NCBI GenBank assembly: GCA_024114885.1
Contig: CP099418.1
Coordinates: forward strand, 5,456,001 to 5,520,000
From: Septoria linicola
Taxonomy: Eukaryota > Ascomycota > Dothideomycetes > Mycosphaerellales > Mycosphaerellaceae
DNA length: 64,000 nt
Direction: 5' to 3'
Shown: one piece after another, positions 56,701 to 64,000 of the stretch
Layout of the letters: each line of letters starts with the position of its first letter
Numbering within the stretch: the first letter of the stretch is position 1
The notes under the pieces: model-generated
Seen by the model: the letters and a program-made list of their open reading frames with translations, nothing else
Databases searched by the model: none
Told to the model about the DNA's origin: nothing
Made by a program: the position numbers and the translations under genes

Positions 56701-57213
56701 GCCCTTTGATGAGGAAGGATACTGATTGTTGCCACCAGCACTCCACTGTGATCCAGGCCATACAAGGCAATTCGTAGTAGACCCTTTGCCTGCAGCCAGG
56801 CCATCAGTCCAGGGATATCCAGTCCTCTTGTCATCACCATTGGGAAAGTATGGGGCCAGTATCGCGACAGAGTCGAAGTTGATGTTGGGGTCTGAGTTCA
56901 CTTGGGCAAGAGCGCTCAGCATGTTTGACATGTATGTACCAGGATCTCGGTTCAGGCCGTGAATCATGATCACAGCACGTTGGACCTTGCTCTCCACCAA
57001 GCGCTTATTCCCGATGCCGTGCGAGTAGTAATTGATAAGTGTGAGATTGTTATTTTGCTTCGTCACGTCTGCAATCTTGAAAAAGGTGACCTCTGCTCCG
57101 GGCACATCAGGAAGGTTGGTCGTGATAACATCTCCAGCATATTGTTGAGCGTTCGATAGCGGCGATAGCGACAGGCTGGCGGCGAGTGCCCACGAGGCTA
57201 GAGAAGGACGCAT
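53713..57213 (-). CDS. secreted alpha/beta-hydrolase fused to four WSC and two PAN-like modules
   Basis: An intron-free open frame encoding 1166 residues from the ATG at 57213, where a signal peptide begins (MRPSLASWALAASLSLSPLS). Residues about 40-370 form an alpha/beta-hydrolase: VIMIHGLNRDP (oxyanion side), VVAGHSLGAQ with nucleophile Ser at about residue 203, and VNMGHDGGGMM as the likely catalytic His. Then come WSC 1 (from CWSDQNPQT, with CFCGKALG and NCGGSNRLSIF), WSC 2 (CYTEATSG, CYCGNSF, FCGAGNRLTVY), two PAN/apple-like modules each with IECGIDHAGGD and a CYLKG/CYLKS end, Ser/Thr-rich linkers, WSC 3 (CFVDSGAA, CWCGNSAP, ICGGSNRIS) and WSC 4 (CYIDGSTR, ACGGANRILVYLNG). WSC modules bind polysaccharide, so the enzyme is probably held in the wall or on a glycan substrate. 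The upstream in-frame ATG at 57315 would bury the signal peptide. Confidence 0.88.
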   Translation of the reverse strand: MRPSLASWALAASLSLSPLSNAQQYAGDVITTNLPDVPGAEVTFFKIADVTKQNNNLTLINYYSHGIGNKRLVESKVQRAVIMIHGLNRDPGTYMSNMLSALAQVNSDPNINFDSVAILAPYFPNGDDKRTGYPWTDGLAAGKGSTTNCLVWPGSQWSAGGNNQYPSSSKGTSSYTVLDQLVQYFDNRALFPNMKQIVVAGHSLGAQTVQRYAAIGNQLNTQSPVSYWIGNPNSYAWLSTDRPFSTASCPTYDDYREGYNKFTTYPMTYATGLVSQGRAAIQANFNSKAINYARGTQDLGDSSSSCAPGTTGSNRNERFFNFIKAFPPSCSDPTGRNCDTVDFVNMGHDGGGMMASIAGQARLFIDNFYGNGNRSYDFGYPRQQAGDDPFPNPSLNTTASSINNNTYAGNMTYGGCWSDQNPQTLTNKVYENDANTIELCTQTCADAGNTIAGLENGNQCFCGKALGYMATQVIESSCSAPCSGNSTQNCGGSNRLSIFSAGRPALLEAPSTPETIGNYYYASCYTEATSGRALTGKGTSSPSMTLEYCASFCSGYAYFGTEYGAECYCGNSFSAGAVRTLDSDCNMLCANATNQFCGAGNRLTVYNNPDIVVSSSTSSTSSSVTATPTAGSSSISCPSADGTTVTSIGKKFLIECGIDHAGGDIASTTVSSFQGCVDACAQNSQCVDVSLSGSACYLKGTLGAAVSNAAIWGAKLVTSQSSSSSTSSSVSTSSISSTSSSSVVVSASTTMTSSSASISSSSSSSSTSSSATASASATVLSCPASNSTTYTSNNRSYMIECGIDHAGGDMKAVNANSLNQCADACATTDGCLAASFLGAACYLKSSVGASVFNAVQGLRRIENVPSSTSTISSSTSTSSLSTSSVSSSTSSVTTFVTSTSLPVSSQTSSDSTSSSVSTAATSSDSSSVPTASPTGTIASSSASTTVPVASALPSGYSALGCFVDSGAARVLPTLDSSSNTQTVQTCAMACSNKGFKYSGVEYAQECWCGNSAPKSSASASSADCDMKCKGDSTQICGGSNRISVTIDTAWKQTFFARETYNSWSLQGCYIDGSTRTLPQAVSLSAYGGSSNATISNCLDACNKSGFAYCGEEYYSECWASNVAPTAALADGDDPLTAGCNYPCNGNKTEACGGANRILVYLNGAKQ

Positions 57214-59377
57214 CTTGCGCCGATTATGTGAAGTGCGATCAGAACGAGTGGCGGGATCGCACTGGTACCGAACGCTGGGCTTTACTGTCGGTCGCCGTGT
57301 GAGAAGTGTATTCAAGAAGAATGCGTACTTAGCATAACATCAGAACATCGGCAGAGGATACCTTATACCTTCTACCACAAGCCTCGGCAGGGCTTAACAG
57401 CAAGTACAGATCAGTGCTTTGGCCGCTCCGGCCTCACTTGAAAATCATGGCTTTCAGAGAATCGCTGCACGCTGCCGTAGCCAAGCCCAGAGGCGAGAGT
57501 GTGATGCCCACATTGCGCTGCTTCTGAACTCAGCACTGGCCAGCAGAATACTCAAAGCAGGACCTCAAGCCTGATGTGAGCCGTCCAGTAACCGAAAGAG
57601 GTGTGCAATGTCATTTTAGGATGCTTTGCTGTAAGGCTAAGTCGTGCTCGTGCAGGTTTTAGCTGCAGCCGGACGCTTCCCGGCTGGCTAGATTCGGGGT
57701 GCGAAGTCAAAGTGTAGCCGAATCGGCGGCGAAAACAGTCGTTGAGGCTGATGATCTGCTTGCGCCATTATTGCTGTCTAAGGATTGCTTTGGTCTGTAC
57801 TTCTCTGTGTGGAAAGATAGCAGCAACAACTTGTTTCTTGATCATTCCTGGCAAGTCCAGCTGGTTCTGCATCGCACGATGGCAGCGCCAAGTGAAGTCG
57901 GCCACGCTTGGTCCGGCACAGCTACTGCAGGACTTATTAGCACACACGCTACACATTACGCTTTCTCTTATTACGCGTGAGCGACGACGGTTCCGCCACG
58001 AGTTGCCATCAGGACCTGAGGAGTTTTTCTTCGAATATAGCGTGGCAAGGTGAGCGGGCGCGCGCCTCTCGGCTAGAGGTCAATGAAAGCGATGCAGAAA
58101 CAGCAGCATCCCCAATCAGCACCATGTGTTGTGAGAATTAGATCGGGGACTTTCTGGAAGGTGGAACACCCGGTGCGCGGCGAGCCAGATTCTAGACTTT
58201 GTCGCGCACGTGGTAGTGTGATCAGCTCGAACCTTATGCAGTTTATCGATATCGAGCAATGAATCCGGTCTTTGCGGCGCAGACAATGGCCTGCTATCCT
58301 CATCAGATAAGGCCAGATGTGTGAGACAGTGGCTCAGATGCCGTCGGGAAGGAGCATCAGGCTCCTGGACATTGTCTTCTTGCGTCCACTTTGGAGTCTT
58401 GCCGAGAAGAGGCCCTGCAGTGAGGCGGCCGCCCGCAACGCCAGCGACCAAAGAATCCATATACGAGACTCGTGATGCAAGTTGCTGTCGTGGATGCGCG
58501 TATACTTGTAAGTGCTTTACGACGTCTGAACTGGTAGATCAATATTCTACGTGTCAAGCTTCGTGTTTGAAGTGGTGGTCCAGAACTTTGCATGACGTCG
58601 AGCGAAAGAGACGGACGTTCTTTCTACATTGTCATCTGCGAGAGATGTGCTAAGATGATGTCTCGCCCTGTTCTCGCGTGGAGACTGAAGAAGTTGAAGA
58701 TTGGGTGACGACAGACAGTTGGCCCTGCTCGGTCAAGCAAGTTGCCGGAATTCGATGCACGACACATTTGTTGCGCAGAACAGGAGACGTGTTGCTGATT
58801 GGGCGTCAGCAGTTCCGTCCTGCGTCTTTACCATATTCGTCCAGTCGGGTCACCCCCTAGAATGCATTTCACCACCGGATCAGGACAAGGTCAGGCCGTA
58901 ACCCAGGGCGAGAGTGAGGCGTCAACGTGGGATGTCGCGAAGACAAAACACGACGCCGAAATGAGCACTGTTTCGAAATGACGAGCAGCCACTGGAGCTG
59001 GCCTACGTAGGCCTCCTGGACAGATGTTAACTTAGCCCTGCCTGAAACGAGCCATTCGAGCGCGACAGGTGCGTGCAGCGAGTGTTCAGCTCCACCACTG
59101 GAATGCAGCTACAATGGTTTGCAGGACGCGAACAGACTCGACACCAGAAACAAACGATGGCTCCAGATGATCCTGCGCGCGAGTGTTTGGTGAGTCCCGC
59201 GCACGCAACGGGCTGTTCCATGGCAGGTTTCGCTGCGCTGCCTGGTTTGTGGGACCAACGAAGTGTGCTTCACCGCAGCCCAAAGAGGCGGCCTCTTGGA
59301 AGCCGCCAGTACGTTGGAGGGCTATGACCTCTGCTGCCTCCAGGTTCGCCCTGTCATAAGGCGGCAACGGTGACCAG
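57214..59377. other. long intergenic stretch, nothing supported
   Basis: Upstream of the WSC hydrolase gene. Frames up to 114 codons overlap on both strands without motifs. No repeats or RNA genes recognised. Confidence 0.4.
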
Positions 59378-59385
59378 TATAAATA
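59378..59385 (+). promoter_or_regulatory. TATA box of the small gene at 59680
   Basis: TATAAATA, followed by about 295 nt of A/C-rich leader without long T runs before the ATG. The clean TATA and long leader suggest a strongly or conditionally expressed gene. Confidence 0.55.
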
Positions 59386-59679
59386 TGTTTTTATCTACTC
59401 CCTCTTCTCAAAGTTCTGTCACGCATTCCAAACAACCATCAACCAGATTGACAGCCCGTTGGCGCACACACAAACACCTCGCTTGCCGACGCCACAATCA
59501 CGACTGAATACAACATCATCGACATCTACAGCCACAACCCGATCGAAGACACTTTCAAGACATCTTCCAAGTTGGCAAAGACAGCAGCCTCCACAAAGCG
59601 CGATTCGAAATTAGTGATCGTTGAAGATACCAAGCCACTACAACCTAAGCAAATCCACGAACGACCCAAAGCAACCAAC

Positions 59680-59940
59680 ATGGGACGACAAGACCGCCCA
59701 GTCATGACTTACTATCAGTCAGAGTGTACGCCTCGTCACAGTGTCACTCTGTACCTCGATCACAAGCTAACACAATCATCAGGCGGCCCGGTCTCGACAT
59801 ACTCTGCATCAGGCTCAAGCAGAGAATCAAGCCCAACATGCCAAAAGCGCCCCGTTGTCGTCGTACACAAGCCCAGTGGCGTTGTACCTGACGATGAACC
59901 CTCATCAAGAGATGCGATTCGCGCTGGTGTGAGGAAGTAG
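59680..59940 (+). CDS. small protein, 67 residues, two exons, function unknown
   Basis: Exons are 59680-59725 and 59783-59940, with intron 59726-59782 (GTACGC, a GCTAACAC branch site and ATCAG acceptor, 57 bp). Splicing joins YYQSE to CGPVSTYSASGSSRESSPT with phase 1; without it the frame also stays open through the intron, giving a longer form. The protein is polar and Ser-rich in the middle, with a short strand RPVVVVHKPSG and an acidic-basic tail (DDEPSSRDAIRAGVRK). There is no signal peptide or Cys pattern. The family is not recognised. Good splice signals and a TATA box with leader support it as a real gene. Confidence 0.6.
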   Translation: MGRQDRPVMTYYQSECTPRHSVTLYLDHKLTQSSGGPVSTYSASGSSRESSPTCQKRPVVVVHKPSGVVPDDEPSSRDAIRAGVRK

Positions 59941-60783
59941 CACTGACCTTCTGTTCTATCAATACTGAGAATGATTACGTGTACGGACTATGGGCTATGG
60001 CGTTAGGTGGAACAAAATGGGACTACGGACCGTCGCTGGATTCGACGTGGGATGTGGTGCGAGGGATATGATTTGACACCAGATTGTAGCAACAAGAACA
60101 ACTCTGTGCTATTACGATGCAGGCGTTTGGCAGGGCACAAGGGCAAGGGCAAAGAGAAAGACGAGCTTAAGGCAGAGACAAAGACTCGCTTGCAAAGGCG
60201 CAGCATGGAGCAACAGGATTGAGAATCATTACGAGATACCCCAAGGAAGCAAGTAAGTCGCCGCAAAGATGCATGCATTTTTGTAACACAATAGCGAATG
60301 AAGCTATCGCTCTTGATGAGCGAACAAAACACAACCAACCTCAACATATCTCTCCTTCTGTTCATCTTTGCCAAATTTCCTAGGACGTGCAGTCAATTGA
60401 CCAGGCTGCGAAGCTGCAGCATGCACATCATGACTGGCTTGCTTTATGCACGTTGTCTTGCATAGTGGAGCGGGCGGGCGAACTTGCACCGACAACGAGT
60501 TGGAGCTCCACCTTACTATAGCAGAGCTCGTGATTTGCTGTTGCTGTCAAGTGCAGTGCCAGTGCCGCATGCACACGCACAAGTTGACCAGGTAGTAAAG
60601 TCGTATCGTTGTGGTTGGTCGACCGGTTCTGCCTGATGTGGTGCGTGAAGTAAACGTTCGTGTGGGCTTATGTGCTGGCACTGCAGGATCGCAAGTTCTC
60701 GAATCGGGTACTCTACAGCTTTTTTGACACTAAGTTAGTAGCAAAACTACAATCAGCGGATTCATAGCTCTGACGTTGCCGAA
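59941..60783. other. intergenic, nothing recognised
   Basis: 3' flank of the small gene and spacer. No motif or repeat noted. Confidence 0.4.
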
Positions 60784-61032
60784 ATGGCTGTCATTCGACC
60801 TAGCATTGCTTCATTCAAGCGTCTTCTGATCTTTCGGGTTCGAGGCTTTGGCGTTGCATTGAATTGTGTCGAAGTCCGCTACGCCTATGATCACGCACAA
60901 CCACGACACCAGATGCGTTCTCATACCCTGAAGACGCCCATCGGCCAGCCGGTGTACTTTGATGAAGAAGGACAGCCTATTATGGAAGCCGTGAAGTCGA
61001 AAGCCACCAATGGTATCAATGGAAACCACTAG
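60784..61032 (+). CDS. short open frame with a protein-like C-terminal half
   Basis: 82 codons from the ATG at 60784 to TAG. The last 40 residues (TLKTPIGQPVYFDEEGQPI, EAVKSKATNGINGN) look like the natural C-terminus of a real protein, while the first half is less convincing. It may be a small gene, a last exon whose upstream part is missing, or a gene remnant. No family recognised. Confidence 0.3.
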   Translation: MAVIRPSIASFKRLLIFRVRGFGVALNCVEVRYAYDHAQPRHQMRSHTLKTPIGQPVYFDEEGQPIMEAVKSKATNGINGNH

Positions 61033-61185
61033 ATGCAGTCATTGTTAGCATGAATCCAAGTTGGATCGTGGTCGAGCACCTACGCCTTCCGCTGTGTCCG
61101 GTCATCTCCAGCTCAGACCTCCGAATGATGTGATGGAGCACAGTGTATCTCCTCCATAGAGAAGAACCTAACCCTCACACGATGC

Positions 61186-63038
61186 TCACAGCTTACTATC
61201 CCTCCTCCTCCTCCTCCCCTCCTCACCACCAACAACCTTCGCAATCACATCCCTCAACTCCACAACATGCTTCTCCCCAACATCTCTCGGCGACAAACCA
61301 CCATACTTCTTACACAAATACGCCGCAGCTGCAGTGGCAATAGCATGTTGACCTCCATTCCCCATAAACTTCGTGCTCGATGCGGCGACATGCGAGACGG
61401 AAATGTGCTTGCCTGCCATCATCAAGTTTGAGATGTTCCTGCTGTACAGACAGCGAAAGGGAATGTCGTAGTCTTTTCCATCGCGCTCGTCCCATTCCCA
61501 ATATGCGAGTCTGAAGTCGAGTTTGTCTGAGCTTGGAGCGTTTGTTTCTTCGGGGTTGTGGGGGTAGTGTAGACAGAATGTACCGCCGTTTTTGACTACT
61601 GCGTCTGGGAAGGGCGTGTGAGATCGAATGTCGTTTTCGGTGAGAATGTGGTCGCCTCGGTAGCGTTTCCATTCTCCTGTTGCTGCGACGAATGCGACCC
61701 AGTCTAGCTCCAGGTTGGCATACTTCTCGGGTTCCATAGACTTGACGTTAGAGAATGTTCCGTAGATAGCTTGAAGTAGGTGGTCTCGAATGTGCTCGCC
61801 TTGAGTGTATGGATCGAGAAACTGGCCATACTCCCAAAAGTGTGTGTTGGGAGCTTTCATGCGGCGCCTCAGCTTGGGATCGTGGCTACCGACCATTGGG
61901 CCTTCGCCATTATCGACGCCTGGCTTTTCGAGTTGTCCGCTCAGATTTGCAAAGCCTTTGGCTACCTCTGTCGCCCATGGGACGTCGGGAAAGCTCACAG
62001 CGGAGTCTGTCTCACGAGTGCGAAAGAACAGAGTGTTGCCATGATGATGGCCGTCCGTTTGCTTTGGAGCAAGTTCCTCGCCGAACATGTCATATGTCTC
62101 TTGCCCAAAGAGAGTCTCTGCGCCAGCAAAGAGCCCCAGAATCGCCCTGCCAGAACAGTCAATGAAGGTCGATGCTGACAGTCGGACATGTTCGTTCACG
62201 CGATAGCCATGAGCATCGGTGGACACGATCTGCGAGCCTTTGGTGATAGCATTGTAAGTTGTGTGCTCCAAGAATACCTTGACGTTTGGCTCATTTTGCA
62301 GGAGACGCTTCGCACGAAGGTCGCCATTCGGCTCTCGATCAGCAATTGCGTCAATCAGCGGCCCTCTGACTCCTCGTGGGCGAAGGCCGACTTCGACGCT
62401 AGAATTTCCTCCGAAGACTGGGCGGTTCTGCACGAGAGCCACCTTGAGCCCAAGACGTGCTGCCGTCAATGTAGCTGCAACTCCTGGCACACCACCACCG
62501 ACGACCACCACATCGAAGTTGTACTTCTTTGCTGGCTCGACTGGATATCCATTTATGAGTCTTCGCCAGTTCCTGGAAGCGGCATTGACTTGATTCGGCG
62601 GAGGCGTGCCCTCGCGACTGAAGAAGATAGCATCGCAGCGTCCACAGAAGCCCCGTCAGATCATGCAGAGCGATCGAATTGTCACCAGCGACTAGCTCAA
62701 CTCGACCGCCAGCTTCCCACGACCAGTCCTGTCCATGAGCACCAAATTCTGCGGGCAAAGTCTTGCCATTGACAATGATGTTGAATCTGCCCGGGTGATG
62801 TCTAGGGACCCAGTCCTTGGCGCGAACCCAGACATGATATGGTCCAGCTTGCTCTACAGTGATGGATGGCTGTTGTGGCATCACTTCACAGGCCGGCCGT
62901 TACCATGAGCTAGAAGGTAGTTCTAGGGTGAGCCCATTTCTAGCTCAAATTGCGAGTCTACTACCCAGCCTCCATGATTGGAGAAAAAGACTCCGCTTCC
63001 ACAAGAAGGCCATTGCGAGGGAGAGGCTCTGCTGCCAT
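61186..63038 (-). pseudogene. FAD-dependent oxidoreductase with N-terminal glycan-binding-like domain, multiply broken
   Basis: The C-terminal 440 residues are intact and belong to the FAD_oxidored family: VVVVGGGVPGVAATLTAARL (dinucleotide fold), FGGNSSVEVGLRPRG, SASTFIDCSGRAILGLFAGA, and MMAGKHISVSHVAASSTKFM near the end. Upstream, the rest of the gene is present but in shifting frames: PRNGLLVEAESF (start at 63038), then NHGGWVVDSQFELEMGSP in another frame ended by TAG, then AHGNGRPV, then SITVEQAGPYHVWVRAKDW and FGAHGQDWSWEAGGR in a third frame, and finally FCGRCDAIFFSREG after a one-base excess in a GGGG run near 62656. The order matches intact relatives. At least three frame changes and one stop make inactivation very likely. 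The 3' stop is at 61186. Confidence 0.8.
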
Positions 63039-63275
63039 TCTAGAAGAGTGCAAGTCATGTTGTCGACTCAAATCGATACTGGATCGTAGAAGAGAGAACA
63101 AGAGCGCTGACTGGATGGACGGGCGAAGGCGCGGAACGGGGCGTGCCGCGAGCTATAGATGATGCTTCCCCATCACCCACTTCACATCGCATAGAGATAT
63201 CGTAAATGTTGCAATGATATAGACCTACCTAAACCAATCATTCCATTCATTTCCAACACCAATCTTCACAATACC

Positions 63276-64000
63276 CTACCTCTCCCCAAATCTCCTCCAC
63301 CCCCACCCAAAATGCTTCCTCAACCTACGACCAAAATACAACAGCTTCCCTCTAACAACCGGCGTAGCTTCTTTCCCGTGCGGTGCATGCAGAGTAATAG
63401 TTCCTTCAGGTCCGGAGAAAGACCATATAGAACCCTTGACGTGAGTGCCAGGATATCCGATGTCTGCCAATGCGGCGATGAAGTCGCTGTATCGGATCGT
63501 GCCGGCTTCGAGGGTGCGGCTTTGGTGCGGCCAAAGGCGAGCGAGAATCTGAAGGCTCGCAGCAGAGGCTGGGATCTTCGCGGGCGATGGAGGAGGTGAG
63601 AGAGGGTCGAAGGGTGCCTGAGGTGGTGGTGGTGTGTCTGCAGTGGGCAGGTCTTTGCGTTTAGGCTGCTTGGTCTCATCCTTGTTGCTTGTCCTGGGTT
63701 TCTTTGGCGAGGTGGCTGAGGATGCGAATCGTGCGTCTTCTAGTCTGCGTTTCTCATCTTCATCATCAGCTTTGCGCTTATTGAGCTTGCGATCCTTTTC
63801 CGCCTGTTGTTCTGCTTTTAACTCCTCGATATCAGCTTCGATGGTTTCGAGGAACTCCGGATCAGTGTAGTGATTGAGGACGCTGATATCTTTGCTTTGC
63901 TCAACAGACTGTCTAGTTGTGCCCGTCTTGTGAGCTGCGAGCATGACATCGATCTCTACCTCTCGCACCTCTGCCCAGAAGGCGTCGAGCGCGGTTCTGG
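63276..64000 (-). CDS. C-terminal part of a gene leaving the window; basic linker plus small conserved fungal domain
   Basis: The frame is open from the right edge (RTALDAFWAEVREVEID) to the TGA at 63276, about 241 residues; no start lies in the window. A helical, very charged part (LETIEADIEELKAEQQAEKDRK, then KRKADDEDEKRRLED) is followed by basic and Pro-rich linkers with likely nuclear signals (SPKKPRTSNKD). The last 95 residues form a compact domain: ARLWPHQSRTLEAGTIRYSD, FIAALADIGYPGTHVKGSIW, then FSGPEGTITLHAPHG and LRKHFGWGWRRF. Its pattern (helix, Gly-Ser turn, beta strand, conserved His) resembles a domain common in Pezizomycotina that looks like the HicA double-stranded-RNA-binding fold. 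That resemblance is by eye only. Confidence 0.7.
   Translation of the reverse strand, partial: RTALDAFWAEVREVEIDVMLAAHKTGTTRQSVEQSKDISVLNHYTDPEFLETIEADIEELKAEQQAEKDRKLNKRKADDEDEKRRLEDARFASSATSPKKPRTSNKDETKQPKRKDLPTADTPPPPQAPFDPLSPPPSPAKIPASAASLQILARLWPHQSRTLEAGTIRYSDFIAALADIGYPGTHVKGSIWSFSGPEGTITLHAPHGKEATPVVRGKLLYFGRRLRKHFGWGWRRFGER

Overview
The window looks like nuclear DNA of a filamentous ascomycete, most likely a dothideomycete. Genes lie on both strands and mostly have 47-65 bp introns with GTNNGT donors and CTAAC/CTGAC branch points. 5' leaders are CT/CA-rich with TATA boxes. Gene families are typical of Pezizomycotina: Chs5, Sub2, a NAT purine-type permease, a WSC-domain secreted protein, a DUF7029-type secreted protein, and Zn2Cys6 and C2H2 regulators. 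All splice sites were inferred by hand from reading frame and conserved protein blocks.

Layout. 1-2833: probable 3' end of a gene entering from the left, then a long spacer. 2834-4061: CHS5. 4062-7165: a non-coding block with six diverged copies of a structured 151-169 bp unit (minus strand, four of them on a strict 276-277 bp period) plus a second repeat family. 7166-9130: decayed berberine-bridge-type FAD oxidase. 9677-11692: mitochondrial acyl/malonyl-CoA synthetase, divergent from a DnaJ-X co-chaperone (12427-14059). 14.4-22.7 kb: gene-poor, with one small hypothetical gene and a relic gene that keeps its promoter. 22740-29389: DUF7029-type secreted protein, SUB2, RNase P/MRP subunit (divergent from SUB2) and a small Zn2Cys6 factor. 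32302-35835: truncated PrpF-like isomerase converging on a NAT-family permease. 37115-46967: methyltransferase, NAK-family kinase, sugar transporter and C2H2 factor, all on the minus strand. 49163-57213: broken ML-domain gene, sulfotransferase-like protein, unknown protein, and a 1166-residue hydrolase with WSC and PAN-like modules. 59680-64000: a 67-residue gene, a multiply broken FAD oxidoreductase, and the C-terminal part of a gene leaving the window.

Housekeeping genes (CHS5, SUB2, RPR2-like, DnaJ, kinase) are intact. At least four accessory genes, mostly metabolic or secreted (BBE oxidase, PrpF-like, ML-domain, FAD oxidoreductase), carry stops, frameshifts or deletions, which suggests ongoing loss of accessory functions. 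The most interesting item is the six-copy array at 4.5-7.0 kb. Each copy, read on the minus strand, has a closing stem, an A-box-like tRNA-type motif about 20 nt in, a hairpin whose two arms change together, and a TTTT tract right after the stem. Several copies also have a TATA-like element about 25-30 bp upstream. This looks like an undescribed family of small, probably Pol III-transcribed RNAs.
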